From Gracilibacillus oryzae (GTDB lineage: Bacteria; Bacillota; Bacilli; Bacillales; Amphibacillaceae), in NCBI RefSeq assembly GCF_009498735.1, contig NZ_ML762428.1, positions 166,055 through 207,484 on the forward strand: 41,430 bases of DNA. The letters run 5' to 3'. The notes beneath the pieces were generated by a model, which did not search any database, was not told the origin of the DNA, and worked only from the letters and a program-made list of their open reading frames with translations. How positions within the stretch are numbered: the stretch's first letter is position 1; each line of letters opens with the position of its first letter. Shown here in pieces: positions 17,361 to 25,447 of the stretch. The position numbers and the translations under genes are program-made.

Positions 17361-18098
17361 ATGAGAATATTCTGGACCAATCTGATAGCTTTAGCACTTG
17401 TTGTCACTGTTAATGCCTTAGCAAACATCCTGCCAATAAACGGTATGACAACTGGAGAAATTTCAAATCAATTAAATGTACCTTTTATACCAGCTGGTTA
17501 TGTCTTTAGTATCTGGGGATTCATTTACTTCTTACTTGCAATTTGGGTGCTTGCTCAGTTACCCAAAAGCAGAAGAGAAGCACCTGTCTATAAAGCATGC
17601 AGCGGATTTTTCTGGCTCAGTTGTATTTTGAACATTGCCTGGATCTTAACATGGCATTATCAGCTGTTTTTCATTAGCAATCTTGTGATGATCGGTCTTC
17701 TTCTGACATTAATCACTCTTTATGTAAATGGAAAAAAAGCAAATGCAATATGGCTTGAGATCCTGCCATTTTCGGTCTACTTAGGCTGGATAAGTGTTGC
17801 TACTATCGCAAATATCAGCTATTACCTTGTTTATGTCGAATTGATTGCTGAAGAATCTGTCAGCATAATCTGGACAATTGTGATGATTCTAATCGGTTCA
17901 TTGATCGCATTATTATTCTTATTTCGAGAAAAAGATACTTTTTATGTTCTGGTATTCGTCTGGGCTTATATCGGAATCTATGTTAAAAACTCTGGAGAAT
18001 ACCAATCCATAGCCCTTACAGCATTGATTTGCGCCATTTTGTTATTTATTATTGCAGCATTCTTTCTTGGAGCAAGAATATTTAAGAACAAAACTTGA
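17361..18098 (+). CDS. TspO/MBR-related tryptophan-rich membrane protein
   Basis: 245 residues, nearly all hydrophobic, with about seven predicted transmembrane helices. The N-terminal half has features of tryptophan-rich sensory/TspO-like proteins: FIPAGYVFSIWGFIYFLLAIWVL, then LNIAWILTWHY. TspO proteins of about 160 residues have five helices and bind porphyrins. This longer form with an extra helical pair is annotated in many Bacillaceae, but its ligand is not established. It has AAAGGAGG 13 bases before the ATG. It is transcribed alone and runs directly into the tandem-repeat array; no hairpin terminator was seen after its stop. Confidence 0.75.
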   Translation: MRIFWTNLIALALVVTVNALANILPINGMTTGEISNQLNVPFIPAGYVFSIWGFIYFLLAIWVLAQLPKSRREAPVYKACSGFFWLSCILNIAWILTWHYQLFFISNLVMIGLLLTLITLYVNGKKANAIWLEILPFSVYLGWISVATIANISYYLVYVELIAEESVSIIWTIVMILIGSLIALLFLFREKDTFYVLVFVWAYIGIYVKNSGEYQSIALTALICAILLFIIAAFFLGARIFKNKT

Positions 18099-18124
18099 TT
18101 ATTCTGATGAAGATTGGGCCCGGC

Positions 18125-18740
18125 TTCTTGCGAGTTGGGCTCTCTTCTTGCGACTTCCTGCTCTTTTCTTGCGACTTCCTGCTTTCTTCTTGCGACTCGC
18201 GCTCTGTTCTTGCGACTTCCTGCTTTCTTCTTGCGACTTCCTGCTCTCTTCTTGCGACTTCCTGCGCTCTTCTTGCGACTTCCTGCGCTCTTCTTGCGAC
18301 TTCCTGCGCTCTTCTTGCGACTCACGCTCTCTTCTTGCGACTTGCCGCTCTTTTCTTGCGACTCACGCTCTCTTCTTGCGACTTACCGCTCTCTTCTTGC
18401 GACTTACCACTCTCTTCTTGCGACTTCCTGCTCTCTTCTTGCGACTTCCTGCTCTCTTCTTGCGACTCACGCTTTCTTCTTGCGACTCGCGCTCTCTTCT
18501 TGCGACTTGCCGCTCTTTTCTTGCGACTTGCCGCTCTTTTCTTGCGACTTCCTGCTTTCTTCTTGCGACTCACGCTCTCTTCTTGCGACTTCCTGCTCTC
18601 TTCTTGCGATTCCTGCTCTCTTCTTGCGACTTACCGCTTCCTTCTTGCGACTCACGCTCTCTTCTTGCGACTTCCTGCTCTCTTCTTGCGACTTACCTCT
18701 TTATTTGCAGCTTCCTCCTCTTTCTTCCGACTCACTCTTC
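18125..18740. repeat. Minisatellite of 28 copies of a 20-21-bp unit
   Basis: The core TTCTTGCGA recurs 28 times between 18125 and 18691 at a mean spacing of 20.7 bp, followed by two or three decayed copies to about 18740. Each unit is a constant part (TCTTCTTGCGACT) plus a short variable part: TCCTG most often, or CACG, CGCG, TGCCG, TACCG. The units with CACG or CGCG are 20 bp, the rest 21 bp. Three adjacent units share the rare TTCCTGCGC variant, a sign of local duplication. The plus strand is pyrimidine-rich. The unit has no stop codon in any plus frame, so three long plus frames and Arg/Lys/Ser-rich minus frames stay open by chance. No ribosome binding site supports them. The array fills the gap between convergent genes. 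Confidence 0.9.
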
Positions 18741-18771
18741 TCTCCCTCCTAAATCCCCCTTCCTACCAAAT

Positions 18772-18802
18772 AAAAAAGCCCAGCGAGGACGCTGGACTTT
18801 TT
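18772..18802. terminator. Bidirectional intrinsic terminator
   Basis: AAAAAG-c-CCAGC pairs with GCTGG-a-CTTTTT (one internal mismatch), with A-tract and T-tract ends. It is placed to end the ABC permease operon on minus, immediately after its last stop codon, and any plus transcript from the repeat array. Confidence 0.75.
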
Positions 18803-18804
18803 AC

Positions 18805-19905
18805 TCATCTTCTTTCCATTAAATTGATACCGATTCCCATACAAAGTACTCCCATTAACAGCAGGATCGACAATGGCTGGGTGATATCTGTTAAATTTTC
18901 TCCATAAATAGTAATGGATTTCAATGCCTCCATTGCATGCGTTACTGGTATAACCTGTGAAAATGCTAAGACCACTTTATTACTGACAATTTCAATCGGC
19001 CAGTAGGCTCCGCCAAGCATCGCCATACTAACAGCAATGATGGGAACTATTGCATTTAATTGAGAGGAACGGTTGACTAACCCGATAATCAGCATTCCCA
19101 GTGAAACGATTGCGAAAGTATAAACAACACAGATTAAGAGAACTTCCAGCCATTTCCCACCGATATCGAAGCCGAAGAAAAACTGGAACATTGCAAATAC
19201 AGCGAAAATTTGGACAAGACCGATCACGAAGGCATAGCTTAGATATCCTAAGTAAACTTGCCATTTACGGACAGGTGATAAGACAAGGCGATCCCAGCTG
19301 CCTCTTTGTTTTTCTTCCGCTACCTCTCCGAGACTGAAGACTATCGTATATATAGCGAAAAATAAAGTCATTCCAAATAATGCCTGCAGCTGATTATTAA
19401 AGATAAATACATCACCTTCTGATTCACCAATCTGACTATCCACTTCTATCAGCGGTCGTTCCAGGGAAGTCTCAATTGATTGGCGTGTCTGTTCATCGCC
19501 AGACTGTTCAACAGCTTGGTCGATCCTCAAATTTTCCCAGTATATTGAACTGATATATTGCTCTACAATTGCTTGATTCGGATTTTCTGTTCCGATAATA
19601 AAACGGTAATCCTCTTCTGACAGTCTGACTCCGAAACTTGCTATCCCTAATGCTATATTTTCTCTTGCTTTATGATAGGTTGTTTCAATAAAGTTAAATC
19701 CCTCTAATTCATTTAGTTCTTCGATTAGTGCTGCCTTGTCTTCAGCAGGGAATTCATCTGAAAAACTCGTCGGAATAGAAACTTCTGACTGATTGGTTGC
19801 ACCTCCAATAAAGATAATGAAGACAACTGTCATGGCTATCATCGCTAATACCATAAACGGTTTTCTTCTCAGCCGCTGCCATTGTAATGTGAATATATTA
19901 ATCAT
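18805..19905 (-). CDS. ABC-2 type permease, LnrN-like
   Basis: 366 residues. There is one N-terminal transmembrane helix (about 16-36) and an extracytoplasmic region to about residue 175. Five or more helices follow, with the ABC-2 hallmark EVAEEKQRGSWDRLVLSPV just before the membrane domain. It is the last gene of an ATPase-permease-permease set and overlaps the previous permease by four bases (ATGA). Its strong AAGGAGGG site lies inside the upstream gene. It should form the transmembrane half of an exporter together with its neighbour. Gene order and sizes match B. subtilis LnrN (YfiN), part of a linearmycin-resistance exporter; the substrate here is not known. Confidence 0.8.
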   Translation of the reverse strand: MINIFTLQWQRLRRKPFMVLAMIAMTVVFIIFIGGATNQSEVSIPTSFSDEFPAEDKAALIEELNELEGFNFIETTYHKARENIALGIASFGVRLSEEDYRFIIGTENPNQAIVEQYISSIYWENLRIDQAVEQSGDEQTRQSIETSLERPLIEVDSQIGESEGDVFIFNNQLQALFGMTLFFAIYTIVFSLGEVAEEKQRGSWDRLVLSPVRKWQVYLGYLSYAFVIGLVQIFAVFAMFQFFFGFDIGGKWLEVLLICVVYTFAIVSLGMLIIGLVNRSSQLNAIVPIIAVSMAMLGGAYWPIEIVSNKVVLAFSQVIPVTHAMEALKSITIYGENLTDITQPLSILLLMGVLCMGIGINLMERR

Positions 19906-21170
19906 GAAGCAGCCCTCCTTGTTGGAAATATCATCAAACTAATCGCAAAGATCACCACTGCAATAATAATTAAACGGTACATATATGGCAAAATATCTGC
20001 TAGAGGCATGCCTTGATTTGCCAGCATATAGGCACGGAGCGTCATACCGTTCGGAGTCCAGCTGCCTATTGTCTGAATGATATCAGGAAATGTGGTAATT
20101 GGTGTAAAGCTCCCTCCGAGCAATTCCATTACACTGACAACGCCGCCTGAAAACGAACCAGCAACAGAATTAGAATTGAACCTGATCGTAATCGCAATAA
20201 GCAAACTCCCAATTGCACCAACTGCCACTGCGTAAAACACCGTTATTGCCAAAATGGTTAATGAAATTTCCCATGTAAATGGTTGAAATGATTGCATAAG
20301 AAGTGATGAAAGACCGAATAAAAGCAACATTTGAATAATTGTCATTAAAATAACTGCCAACAGTTTACCTAACAGAAAATACAGTGGATGTCTCCCTGAT
20401 AAAATAATTCTGTTTAATACAAGCTGTGAGTGCTCTGTATAAGCCTTTCCAGCCATTGTCGAAGCAACAAAAAAGGCAAACATGACAGCCATACCAATCG
20501 TATAATATTCCATCGAACTGATTGGCTCTCGATTCGTAATCGTTTCTTCTTTTGCGATACTTTCTATATCAACTTCCACATCTGCTGACATATTTGGACC
20601 GGCAGCTTTAGCAATGGCAGTCTCCAAGTTCATCGTAGCAGTAAATTGCCCGATAATATTTTGCAGAATGTCTCCCTCCAGATGAGAATGCTCTCCCTTG
20701 ACTATGTGTATCGTACTTTTTTCAGATCCATTTAGTAAAGAAGCTTGTAAAAAGTCTGAAGTAAAGTTTTCCGGAATGGTAATAATAACATCAATTTCTT
20801 GTGCTGCTAATTGCGCCTCTGCCTGCTCAGCATCCATTTGCTTTACTGTCACAAAATCTAATTCTTCCTCTAATAATTGCTGTAAAATTTGATTTGGCTG
20901 TAATTGTTCTGCGGCTTGAGTTAATCCCGTAATAGCTTGTTCCGGAAGCGGCTGTTCTTCCAGCTGTTTGACAAATGATGAGGCAGCTTCTGCCGGGTTA
21001 TCTTTCTCGACTAGCGCCACAGTCATATCAAAGGTCATCTCTCCACTCATTACACTGCCTAAAGCAAAGCCCAAGATGATGATTAATATAAATGGCATAA
21101 GGAAAATGACGAGAAGTTCTGTGCGATCACGCCAAAGTAATTTCATATCTTTTTCCCAGAAATTAAACAT
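19902..21170 (-). CDS. ABC-2 type permease, LnrM-like
   Basis: 422 residues with the same plan as the next gene. An N-terminal cytosolic DMKLLWRDRTELLVIFLMPF motif leads into helix 1. A long extracytoplasmic domain (about 45-235), rich in Gln and Glu, follows. About five helices come next, with YTEHSQLVLNRIILSGRHPLYFLLGK at the cytosolic entry. It is translated from ATG with AGGAGGTG six bases upstream, 12 bp after the ATPase gene. Paired with the following permease it would form a heterodimeric export channel. B. subtilis LnrM (YfiM) is the likely counterpart by order and size. Confidence 0.8.
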   Translation of the reverse strand: MFNFWEKDMKLLWRDRTELLVIFLMPFILIIILGFALGSVMSGEMTFDMTVALVEKDNPAEAASSFVKQLEEQPLPEQAITGLTQAAEQLQPNQILQQLLEEELDFVTVKQMDAEQAEAQLAAQEIDVIITIPENFTSDFLQASLLNGSEKSTIHIVKGEHSHLEGDILQNIIGQFTATMNLETAIAKAAGPNMSADVEVDIESIAKEETITNREPISSMEYYTIGMAVMFAFFVASTMAGKAYTEHSQLVLNRIILSGRHPLYFLLGKLLAVILMTIIQMLLLFGLSSLLMQSFQPFTWEISLTILAITVFYAVAVGAIGSLLIAITIRFNSNSVAGSFSGGVVSVMELLGGSFTPITTFPDIIQTIGSWTPNGMTLRAYMLANQGMPLADILPYMYRLIIIAVVIFAISLMIFPTRRAAS

Positions 21171-21182
21171 GATTCACACCTC

Positions 21183-22115
21183 CTAATCTCTCAATCTTCT
21201 TCCGGTCAAATGCAAGAAAACATCCTCTAATGACGGCACTTGAATATTCACACTTGTGATGGCCGCCTGATACTGTTCCGCTAAATGAAAAATTCCCGCC
21301 AGTTCACGACTGTTTTTTGGTACAATCAGTCGTAATCCTTTCTCCCACTCTGTCACTTTTAAGACAGTTGACTGTTCTCTCAGCGCTTCCTCAAACACCT
21401 TCGATTGCTGCTCTAATTCGAGATTGATCGTTTCCTCACTTGATAAAATTCCTGTCAGCTCATCTTTTGTCCCTGTCGCAATAACCTTGCCATGATCCAT
21501 AATATAGATCCTGTCACAAAGCCTTTCCACTTCCTCCATATAATGTGAGGTATAAAGAACTGTCATGCCTTTCTCTTCATTCAGTTTCTTCACCATTTCC
21601 AAGATATAGTTTCGCGATTGCGGATCAATCCCGACAGTTGGTTCATCCATAATAATGATTTCTGGCTCATGCAGCAATGCCACAGCGATATTGATTCGTC
21701 TCTGCATCCCTCCAGAATAATTATTTACAAGCTCCTTTTGCCGATCCTTTAAGCCAACTAGTTCGATTACTTCCTGTACACGCTGTTCAAGTTTTTTCCC
21801 ATGTAACCGGTAAATCTTCCCGAAAAATTTGACATTCTCATATGCGGATAATTCTTTATATAAAGCAATTTCCTGCGGCACCATACCAAGTGTTGGGCGG
21901 ATAATGTTCGGATTTTTGATCACATTCTTCCCATTCCATGTTACGATGCCTGATGTTGGCTTTGTCAATGTTGCAATCATGGAAATAAACGTCGACTTAC
22001 CTGCACCATTTGGACCAAGCAAACCAACCGATTCCCCTTGCTTAAGATACAAATTGACATCATCAACTGCTACCTGCTTTTTAAAAACTTTACGCAATGC
22101 CTCTGTTTCCAACAA
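21183..22115 (-). CDS. ABC transporter ATPase, LnrL-like
   Basis: About 310 residues. The nucleotide-binding domain is intact: Walker A GLLGPNGAGKST, Q-loop in MVPQEIALYKELSAYENV, signature YSGGMQRRINIAVAL, Walker B IIIMDEPTVGID, and the H-loop in YTSHYMEE. A C-terminal extension of about 90 residues ending in VPSLEDVFLHLTGRRLRD is typical of drug/antibiotic-export ATPases. GTG at 22124 is in frame but directly abuts AAGGAGG. TTG at 22115, nine bases downstream of that site, is the better start. It energises the two permeases that follow. Upstream, an intrinsic terminator separates it from the two-component genes. Confidence 0.85.
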   Translation of the reverse strand: MLETEALRKVFKKQVAVDDVNLYLKQGESVGLLGPNGAGKSTFISMIATLTKPTSGIVTWNGKNVIKNPNIIRPTLGMVPQEIALYKELSAYENVKFFGKIYRLHGKKLEQRVQEVIELVGLKDRQKELVNNYSGGMQRRINIAVALLHEPEIIIMDEPTVGIDPQSRNYILEMVKKLNEEKGMTVLYTSHYMEEVERLCDRIYIMDHGKVIATGTKDELTGILSSEETINLELEQQSKVFEEALREQSTVLKVTEWEKGLRLIVPKNSRELAGIFHLAEQYQAAITSVNIQVPSLEDVFLHLTGRRLRD

Positions 22116-22161
22116 AGGATTCACCCTCCTTCAGGATGTTAAGATAATTACAGTTTAAGCG

Positions 22162-22186
22162 AAAAAGGACAGTGCGAACACTGCCC
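22162..22186 (-). terminator. Intrinsic terminator between regulator and ABC genes
   Basis: Minus-strand GGGCAGTG-TTCG-CACTGTCC is an 8-bp stem (one G-T pair) closed by a TTCG tetraloop and followed by TTTTT. It lies 41 bp after the response-regulator stop and 38 bp before the ATPase ribosome binding region. It should cut read-through from the two-component genes into the transporter genes. Confidence 0.8.
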
Positions 22187-22226
22187 TCCGTCATTACTTT
22201 TTACCGAAACCATTACTGGAGTCATT

Positions 22227-22865
22227 TTATACATAGCCATTTTTTATTGCATAGATCGCCAGCTGGGTTCTGTCCCTTAAATTCAGCTTATCAAGCAGCT
22301 GGCTATTATGGTTTTTCACCGTACCAACAGATAAAGCAAGCATCTCGGCGATCTCTTTATTGCTTCTCCCCTCACCTAGCAAACATAAAATATCTGTCTC
22401 CCTTTTTGTTAATGGAATCATACCCTCATGTTTAACTGGCTCTTTTTTCTCAAGCAAATGCGGTACGACTTTCCTGGCCACTTCACCTGGAAGTTGCAGC
22501 CCTCCATTTAAGCAGTCTTTAATGGCATGGATTAGCTGGCTTGCTTCTGCATCTTTCAGCAGATAACCATTGACACCGTGTTTCAGTGCCTGAATCGCAT
22601 ATTCCTCATCATTAAAGGTTGTAAGGATGAGCACTTTCATTTCCGGAAACCGTCTTAATAACTGTCTGGCAGCTTCCAATCCGTCCAATTCCGGCATTCT
22701 GATATCTAAGATGGCGAGATCATAATAGTTAACTTCCCGTAATTGGATGGCTTCCCGACCGTTCCTTGCCTCACCTGTTACACGAAAATCAGGATCAGTT
22801 TCCAGCATCATTTTAATTCCTTGTCTTACAATTGCCTGATCTTCTGCTAACAAAATATCAATCAA
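22227..22865 (-). CDS. NarL/LuxR-type response regulator, LnrK-like
   Basis: 212 residues. The receiver domain has the acidic pocket in LLAEDQ, phospho-acceptor D54 in AILDIRMPELDG, a Thr in LILTTFNDEE and the conserved Lys in GYLLKD. The LuxR-type helix-turn-helix is TKRETDILCLLGEGRSNKEIAEMLALSVGTVKNHNSQLLDKL. The start is TTG at 22865, with AAGGAGG seven bases before it. That start overlaps the kinase stop by four bases, so the pair is translationally coupled. Phosphorylated regulator probably activates the ABC genes just downstream, as LnrK does in B. subtilis (by analogy). Confidence 0.9.
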   Translation of the reverse strand: MIDILLAEDQAIVRQGIKMMLETDPDFRVTGEARNGREAIQLREVNYYDLAILDIRMPELDGLEAARQLLRRFPEMKVLILTTFNDEEYAIQALKHGVNGYLLKDAEASQLIHAIKDCLNGGLQLPGEVARKVVPHLLEKKEPVKHEGMIPLTKRETDILCLLGEGRSNKEIAEMLALSVGTVKNHNSQLLDKLNLRDRTQLAIYAIKNGYV

Positions 22866-23980
22866 TCAAGTCCCTCCTTCAATGGAAACATGCCACGAAC
22901 AACAAATTGGTTACTATATGACTGGACTTCTAATTGCCCATCAATTTGACGAAGCCGCTCCCTCATCGCCTTTAAGCCAAAGCCTTCCTTGATTTCTATT
23001 TCCTTATCAGCCGGATTCATTACTTCAAAGCGGAAATGGACTGATCCAGGAGCTTCCAGCGTTATTGTCGCTTCTTTCCCGGCACTGTGTCGCATTACGT
23101 TCGTCAAAGATTCCTGAATAGCTCTGTAGACAACACTTGCTTGTTCTGGACTCAATGATACTGACAGTGCATTTTGGCGCATAGAAAAAGTTATCGAAAT
23201 ATACTGTTCTGCTTCCAATTTACGGATAAGCTGAATCACAGCACCAATCCCGGCAACAGAATCTTCTTTTAGCGCTTTTACTGCTTTACGTGTTTCCGAT
23301 AAACTTTCTTGTGCCAGACTTTTCAGTTGATACCACTCTTCCCTGTCCTCTTGTAATCTCAGTATTTCAATTTGCATTAACAGATTCGTTAAAGTATGGC
23401 CGACACGATCGTGGATTTCCCTGCCGATCAGAATTCTTTCCTGCTGTCTTACATGTTCATCATTTGAAATCGTATCACGTTTTAATTTACGGTAAGTATG
23501 TATTAATGCTTGATATCGTTCCTCTAATTCCGATACGTCTGCCACATTTTGCTTGTAGAAATAACTCCCTGTAACGATCGAGACAGCTACTAAAAGAAGC
23601 AGAAAAATATTCAAAGAAGTAAGAAACTCTATATGCAGGAAGAAAAGAGATAAAATAAGACAAGTTAGCAAAATATAAAGCTTCTTCCCTCTCATACTAT
23701 GAACAATCGCTGCCATTAAGAAAAGAAACATGAGCCAGACAAACGGATTTATCGCCCCATTCAACGGAAACAAGAATACGAGAGTTACGATAATAAGCAA
23801 ACACAGCCAGATGGTAATACTCTCTCCATTTATAAGGGAAGAAATGAAAATCAGCGAAAAGAAAACCGCTGTCATCGCAAATAGATAAGTCAGGTCTATT
23901 CCGCCATCCATCTCGACGATTAACCCACCAGCCCATACCAGTAACCATAGCAATAACCGAACCCAGAAAATGCCTCGCAT
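22862..23980 (-). CDS. Sensor histidine kinase (HisKA_3), LnrJ-like
   Basis: 372 residues. The first about 140 hold five or six hydrophobic segments with very short loops and no large extracellular sensor, the intramembrane-sensing layout. A cytosolic coiled-coil linker follows. The HisKA_3 dimerisation motif is ERILIGREIHDRVGHTLTNLL with phospho-acceptor H190. The ATPase domain has N-box VIQESLTNVMRHS and G-box EGFGLKAMRERL. Membrane-embedded kinases next to ABC exporters often sense cell-envelope stress or membrane-active antibiotics (known for LiaS, DesK and LnrJ types). The start ATG has AAAGGGGTG upstream, and the gene is first in its operon. Confidence 0.9.
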   Translation of the reverse strand: MRGIFWVRLLLWLLVWAGGLIVEMDGGIDLTYLFAMTAVFFSLIFISSLINGESITIWLCLLIIVTLVFLFPLNGAINPFVWLMFLFLMAAIVHSMRGKKLYILLTCLILSLFFLHIEFLTSLNIFLLLLVAVSIVTGSYFYKQNVADVSELEERYQALIHTYRKLKRDTISNDEHVRQQERILIGREIHDRVGHTLTNLLMQIEILRLQEDREEWYQLKSLAQESLSETRKAVKALKEDSVAGIGAVIQLIRKLEAEQYISITFSMRQNALSVSLSPEQASVVYRAIQESLTNVMRHSAGKEATITLEAPGSVHFRFEVMNPADKEIEIKEGFGLKAMRERLRQIDGQLEVQSYSNQFVVRGMFPLKEGLD

Positions 23981-23997
23981 CTGTTCACCCCTTTCTC

Positions 23998-24036
23998 CAT
24001 TAATATACCATAAGTTTGATTAAGAAAATGCACCTG
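23998..24036 (-). promoter_or_regulatory. Candidate extended -10 promoter for the two-component genes
   Basis: The minus strand shows TGGTATATT (an extended -10, TGnTATATT) about 20 bp before the kinase ribosome binding site, with no good -35. TTGATTA and TAATCAA arms, 14 bp apart, lie just upstream and could bind the response regulator. Both readings are tentative. Confidence 0.35.
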
Positions 24037-24071
24037 TAATCAACATATTCGCTTCTTGTTAATATTTCTTG

Positions 24072-24093
24072 TATAATGTTGAAAACGCTTAAC
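24072..24093 (+). promoter_or_regulatory. -10 box and cre-like site before the aldo/keto reductase
   Basis: A perfect TATAAT (24072-24077) is followed at once by TTGAAAACGCTTAAC (24079-24093), which fits the cre consensus at 13 of 15 positions. A cre over the transcription start would mean CcpA repression. The -35 region is poor. Confidence 0.4.
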
Positions 24094-24148
24094 GAAGACA
24101 TTCATTCTACTTATTCTTTCTAAAAAACTAGTAAAGGGAGCGGGTAAA

Positions 24149-25075
24149 ATGCAATACAGACGCTTAGGTAATACTGGATTAAAAGTAAGTGAAATCAGTT
24201 TAGGCAGCTGGCTGACATATGGCGGATATGTGGAAGAGCAAAAGGCAGAAGCAGCCATTGACAAAGCATACGATTCAGGGATTAACTTCTTCGATACAGC
24301 AAATGTATATATGCGCGGGGAAGCCGAGAAAATCGTCGGTAAATCGTTAAGAAAATATGCACGGGATTCTTATGTTCTCGCAACAAAAGTTTTCGGAAAA
24401 ATGGGAGATGGCCCAAATGACCAGGGGTTATCAAGAAAGCATATTGTAGAGCAATGCAATGCCAGCTTACAACGACTTGGTCTTGATTATATCGATATTT
24501 ATTATTGCCACAGATATCACCAGGACACTCCTCTTGAAGAAACATTGCGTGCATTGGATGATCTTATCAGACAAGGAAAGGTGTTATATATCGGTGTAAG
24601 TGAATGGACTGCCGAACAGATGACAGAGGCTGTTCATCTTGCTGACAAAAAACTGTTGGACCGGATTGTTGTTAACCAGCCAAACTACAGTATGCTTCAT
24701 CGTTATATTGAAGAGGAAGTGATCCCGGTCAGTGAAAAGCACGGGATTGGACAAGTAGTCTTCTCACCACTTGCTCAAGGTGTCCTTACAGGAAAATACA
24801 AAAAAGGGGAAGCGATACCAGAAAATAGCCGGGCAGCACAAGAGAATATGGACCTGTCCCGTCTTCTTACTGAATCTAACTTAGAGAAAACAGAAGCATT
24901 AAAAGGGATTGCTGCTGATAATAATCTCTCTCTAGCCCAGCTTGCTATTGCATGGATCTTGCGCCAGCAAAATGTAGCCAGCGCGTTAATTGGAGCAAGT
25001 AAGCCGGAACAAATTGAAGAAAATGTAAAAGCTTCAGGAGTGAATCTGTCCAAAGAGACACTTGCAAGCATTTAA
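24149..25075 (+). CDS. Aldo/keto reductase (KCNAB-like group)
   Basis: 308 residues. The catalytic tetrad of the AKR superfamily is complete: D49 and Y54 in FFDTANVYMRGEAE, K80 in YVLATKVFG, and H121 in IYYCHRYHQDTP. The NADPH site is visible as FSPLAQGVLTGKY and LIGASKPEQIEENV. The sequence resembles the voltage-gated potassium channel beta-subunit-like and YhdN-like bacterial reductases; the carbonyl substrate is unknown. RBS AAAGGGAG lies eight bases before ATG. The protein ends at ETLASI with TAA, and the next in-frame codons would read E-I-L-K and then stop. That fits the usual family ending, so the last residues may have been lost by a recent nonsense change. Confidence 0.88.
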   Translation: MQYRRLGNTGLKVSEISLGSWLTYGGYVEEQKAEAAIDKAYDSGINFFDTANVYMRGEAEKIVGKSLRKYARDSYVLATKVFGKMGDGPNDQGLSRKHIVEQCNASLQRLGLDYIDIYYCHRYHQDTPLEETLRALDDLIRQGKVLYIGVSEWTAEQMTEAVHLADKKLLDRIVVNQPNYSMLHRYIEEEVIPVSEKHGIGQVVFSPLAQGVLTGKYKKGEAIPENSRAAQENMDLSRLLTESNLEKTEALKGIAADNNLSLAQLAIAWILRQQNVASALIGASKPEQIEENVKASGVNLSKETLASI

Positions 25076-25163
25076 GAAATATTAAAATAGAAAGTTATTC
25101 TTTACCTAAATATGGTAATTATCTGATTATTATTAATTCTTGATTTTTTTTCAAGAGTATCTA

Positions 25164-25192
25164 TTGACATTATATAAGAACAGTTATACTAT
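25164..25192 (+). promoter_or_regulatory. SigA promoter of the cys operon
   Basis: Consensus -35 TTGACA (25164-25169), a 17-bp spacer and -10 TACTAT (25187-25192). Transcription would start near 25199, about 18 bases before the riboswitch P1 helix. Confidence 0.75.
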
Positions 25193-25215
25193 TACATTAA
25201 TTGTTAATAAAAGCA

Positions 25216-25332
25216 ATTCTTATCTAGAGAGGTGGAGGGGCAGGCCCGGTGAATCCTCGGCAACAGGTTCTTGAACACTGTGCCAAATCCTGCGGGACAG
25301 CATAAACTAAATGTACCCGAAAGATAAGAAGT
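25216..25332 (+). ncRNA. SAM-I riboswitch (S-box leader)
   Basis: The conserved S-box elements appear in order: P1 5-prime arm TTCTTATCT (25217-25225), AGAGAGGTGGAGGGGCAGGC, CCGGTGAATCCTCGGCAACAG, then GTGCCAAATCCTGCGGGACAGC and GAAAGATAAGAA closing P1. It binds S-adenosylmethionine. When SAM is bound, P1 forms and frees the downstream terminator, so sulfate assimilation genes are switched off. B. subtilis cysH is also an S-box gene, which fits cysH being the next gene here. Confidence 0.95.
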
Positions 25333-25347
25333 AATGATGTCAATCAA

Positions 25348-25386
25348 ACTTCTTATCTAAACCAGATAAGAAGTTTTTTATTTTTC
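25348..25386 (+). terminator. SAM-regulated intrinsic terminator
   Basis: ACTTCTTATCT (25348-25358) pairs perfectly over 11 bp with AGATAAGAAGT (25364-25374), with a 5-nt loop and a T-rich tail. The same 11-mer AGATAAGAAGT occurs at 25322-25332 as the P1 3-prime arm. The left arm can therefore pair with P1 instead, giving the antiterminator when SAM is low. Confidence 0.92.
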
Positions 25387-25447
25387 TATAAGTATAGTTA
25401 TCTTTTACTATAATACTTGGATTACAATAAAAGGAGGATGTTTGTAC

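Noticed and set aside
18125-18740. A CRISPR array
   Set aside because: Regular repeats were seen, but the variable part is only 5-9 bases, drawn from a few variants, and there are no cas genes. It is a minisatellite.
18052-18907. Long repeat proteins rich in Leu/Ser/Cys (plus) or Arg/Lys/Ser (minus)
   Set aside because: All three plus frames are open at once because the 20-21-bp unit lacks stop codons. No frame has a ribosome binding site, and unit lengths that are not all multiples of three shift the frame.
25135-25160. Terminator after the aldo/keto reductase (TCTTGA, T8, TCAAGA)
   Set aside because: The T-run would be in the loop rather than after the stem, so it is not a standard intrinsic terminator.
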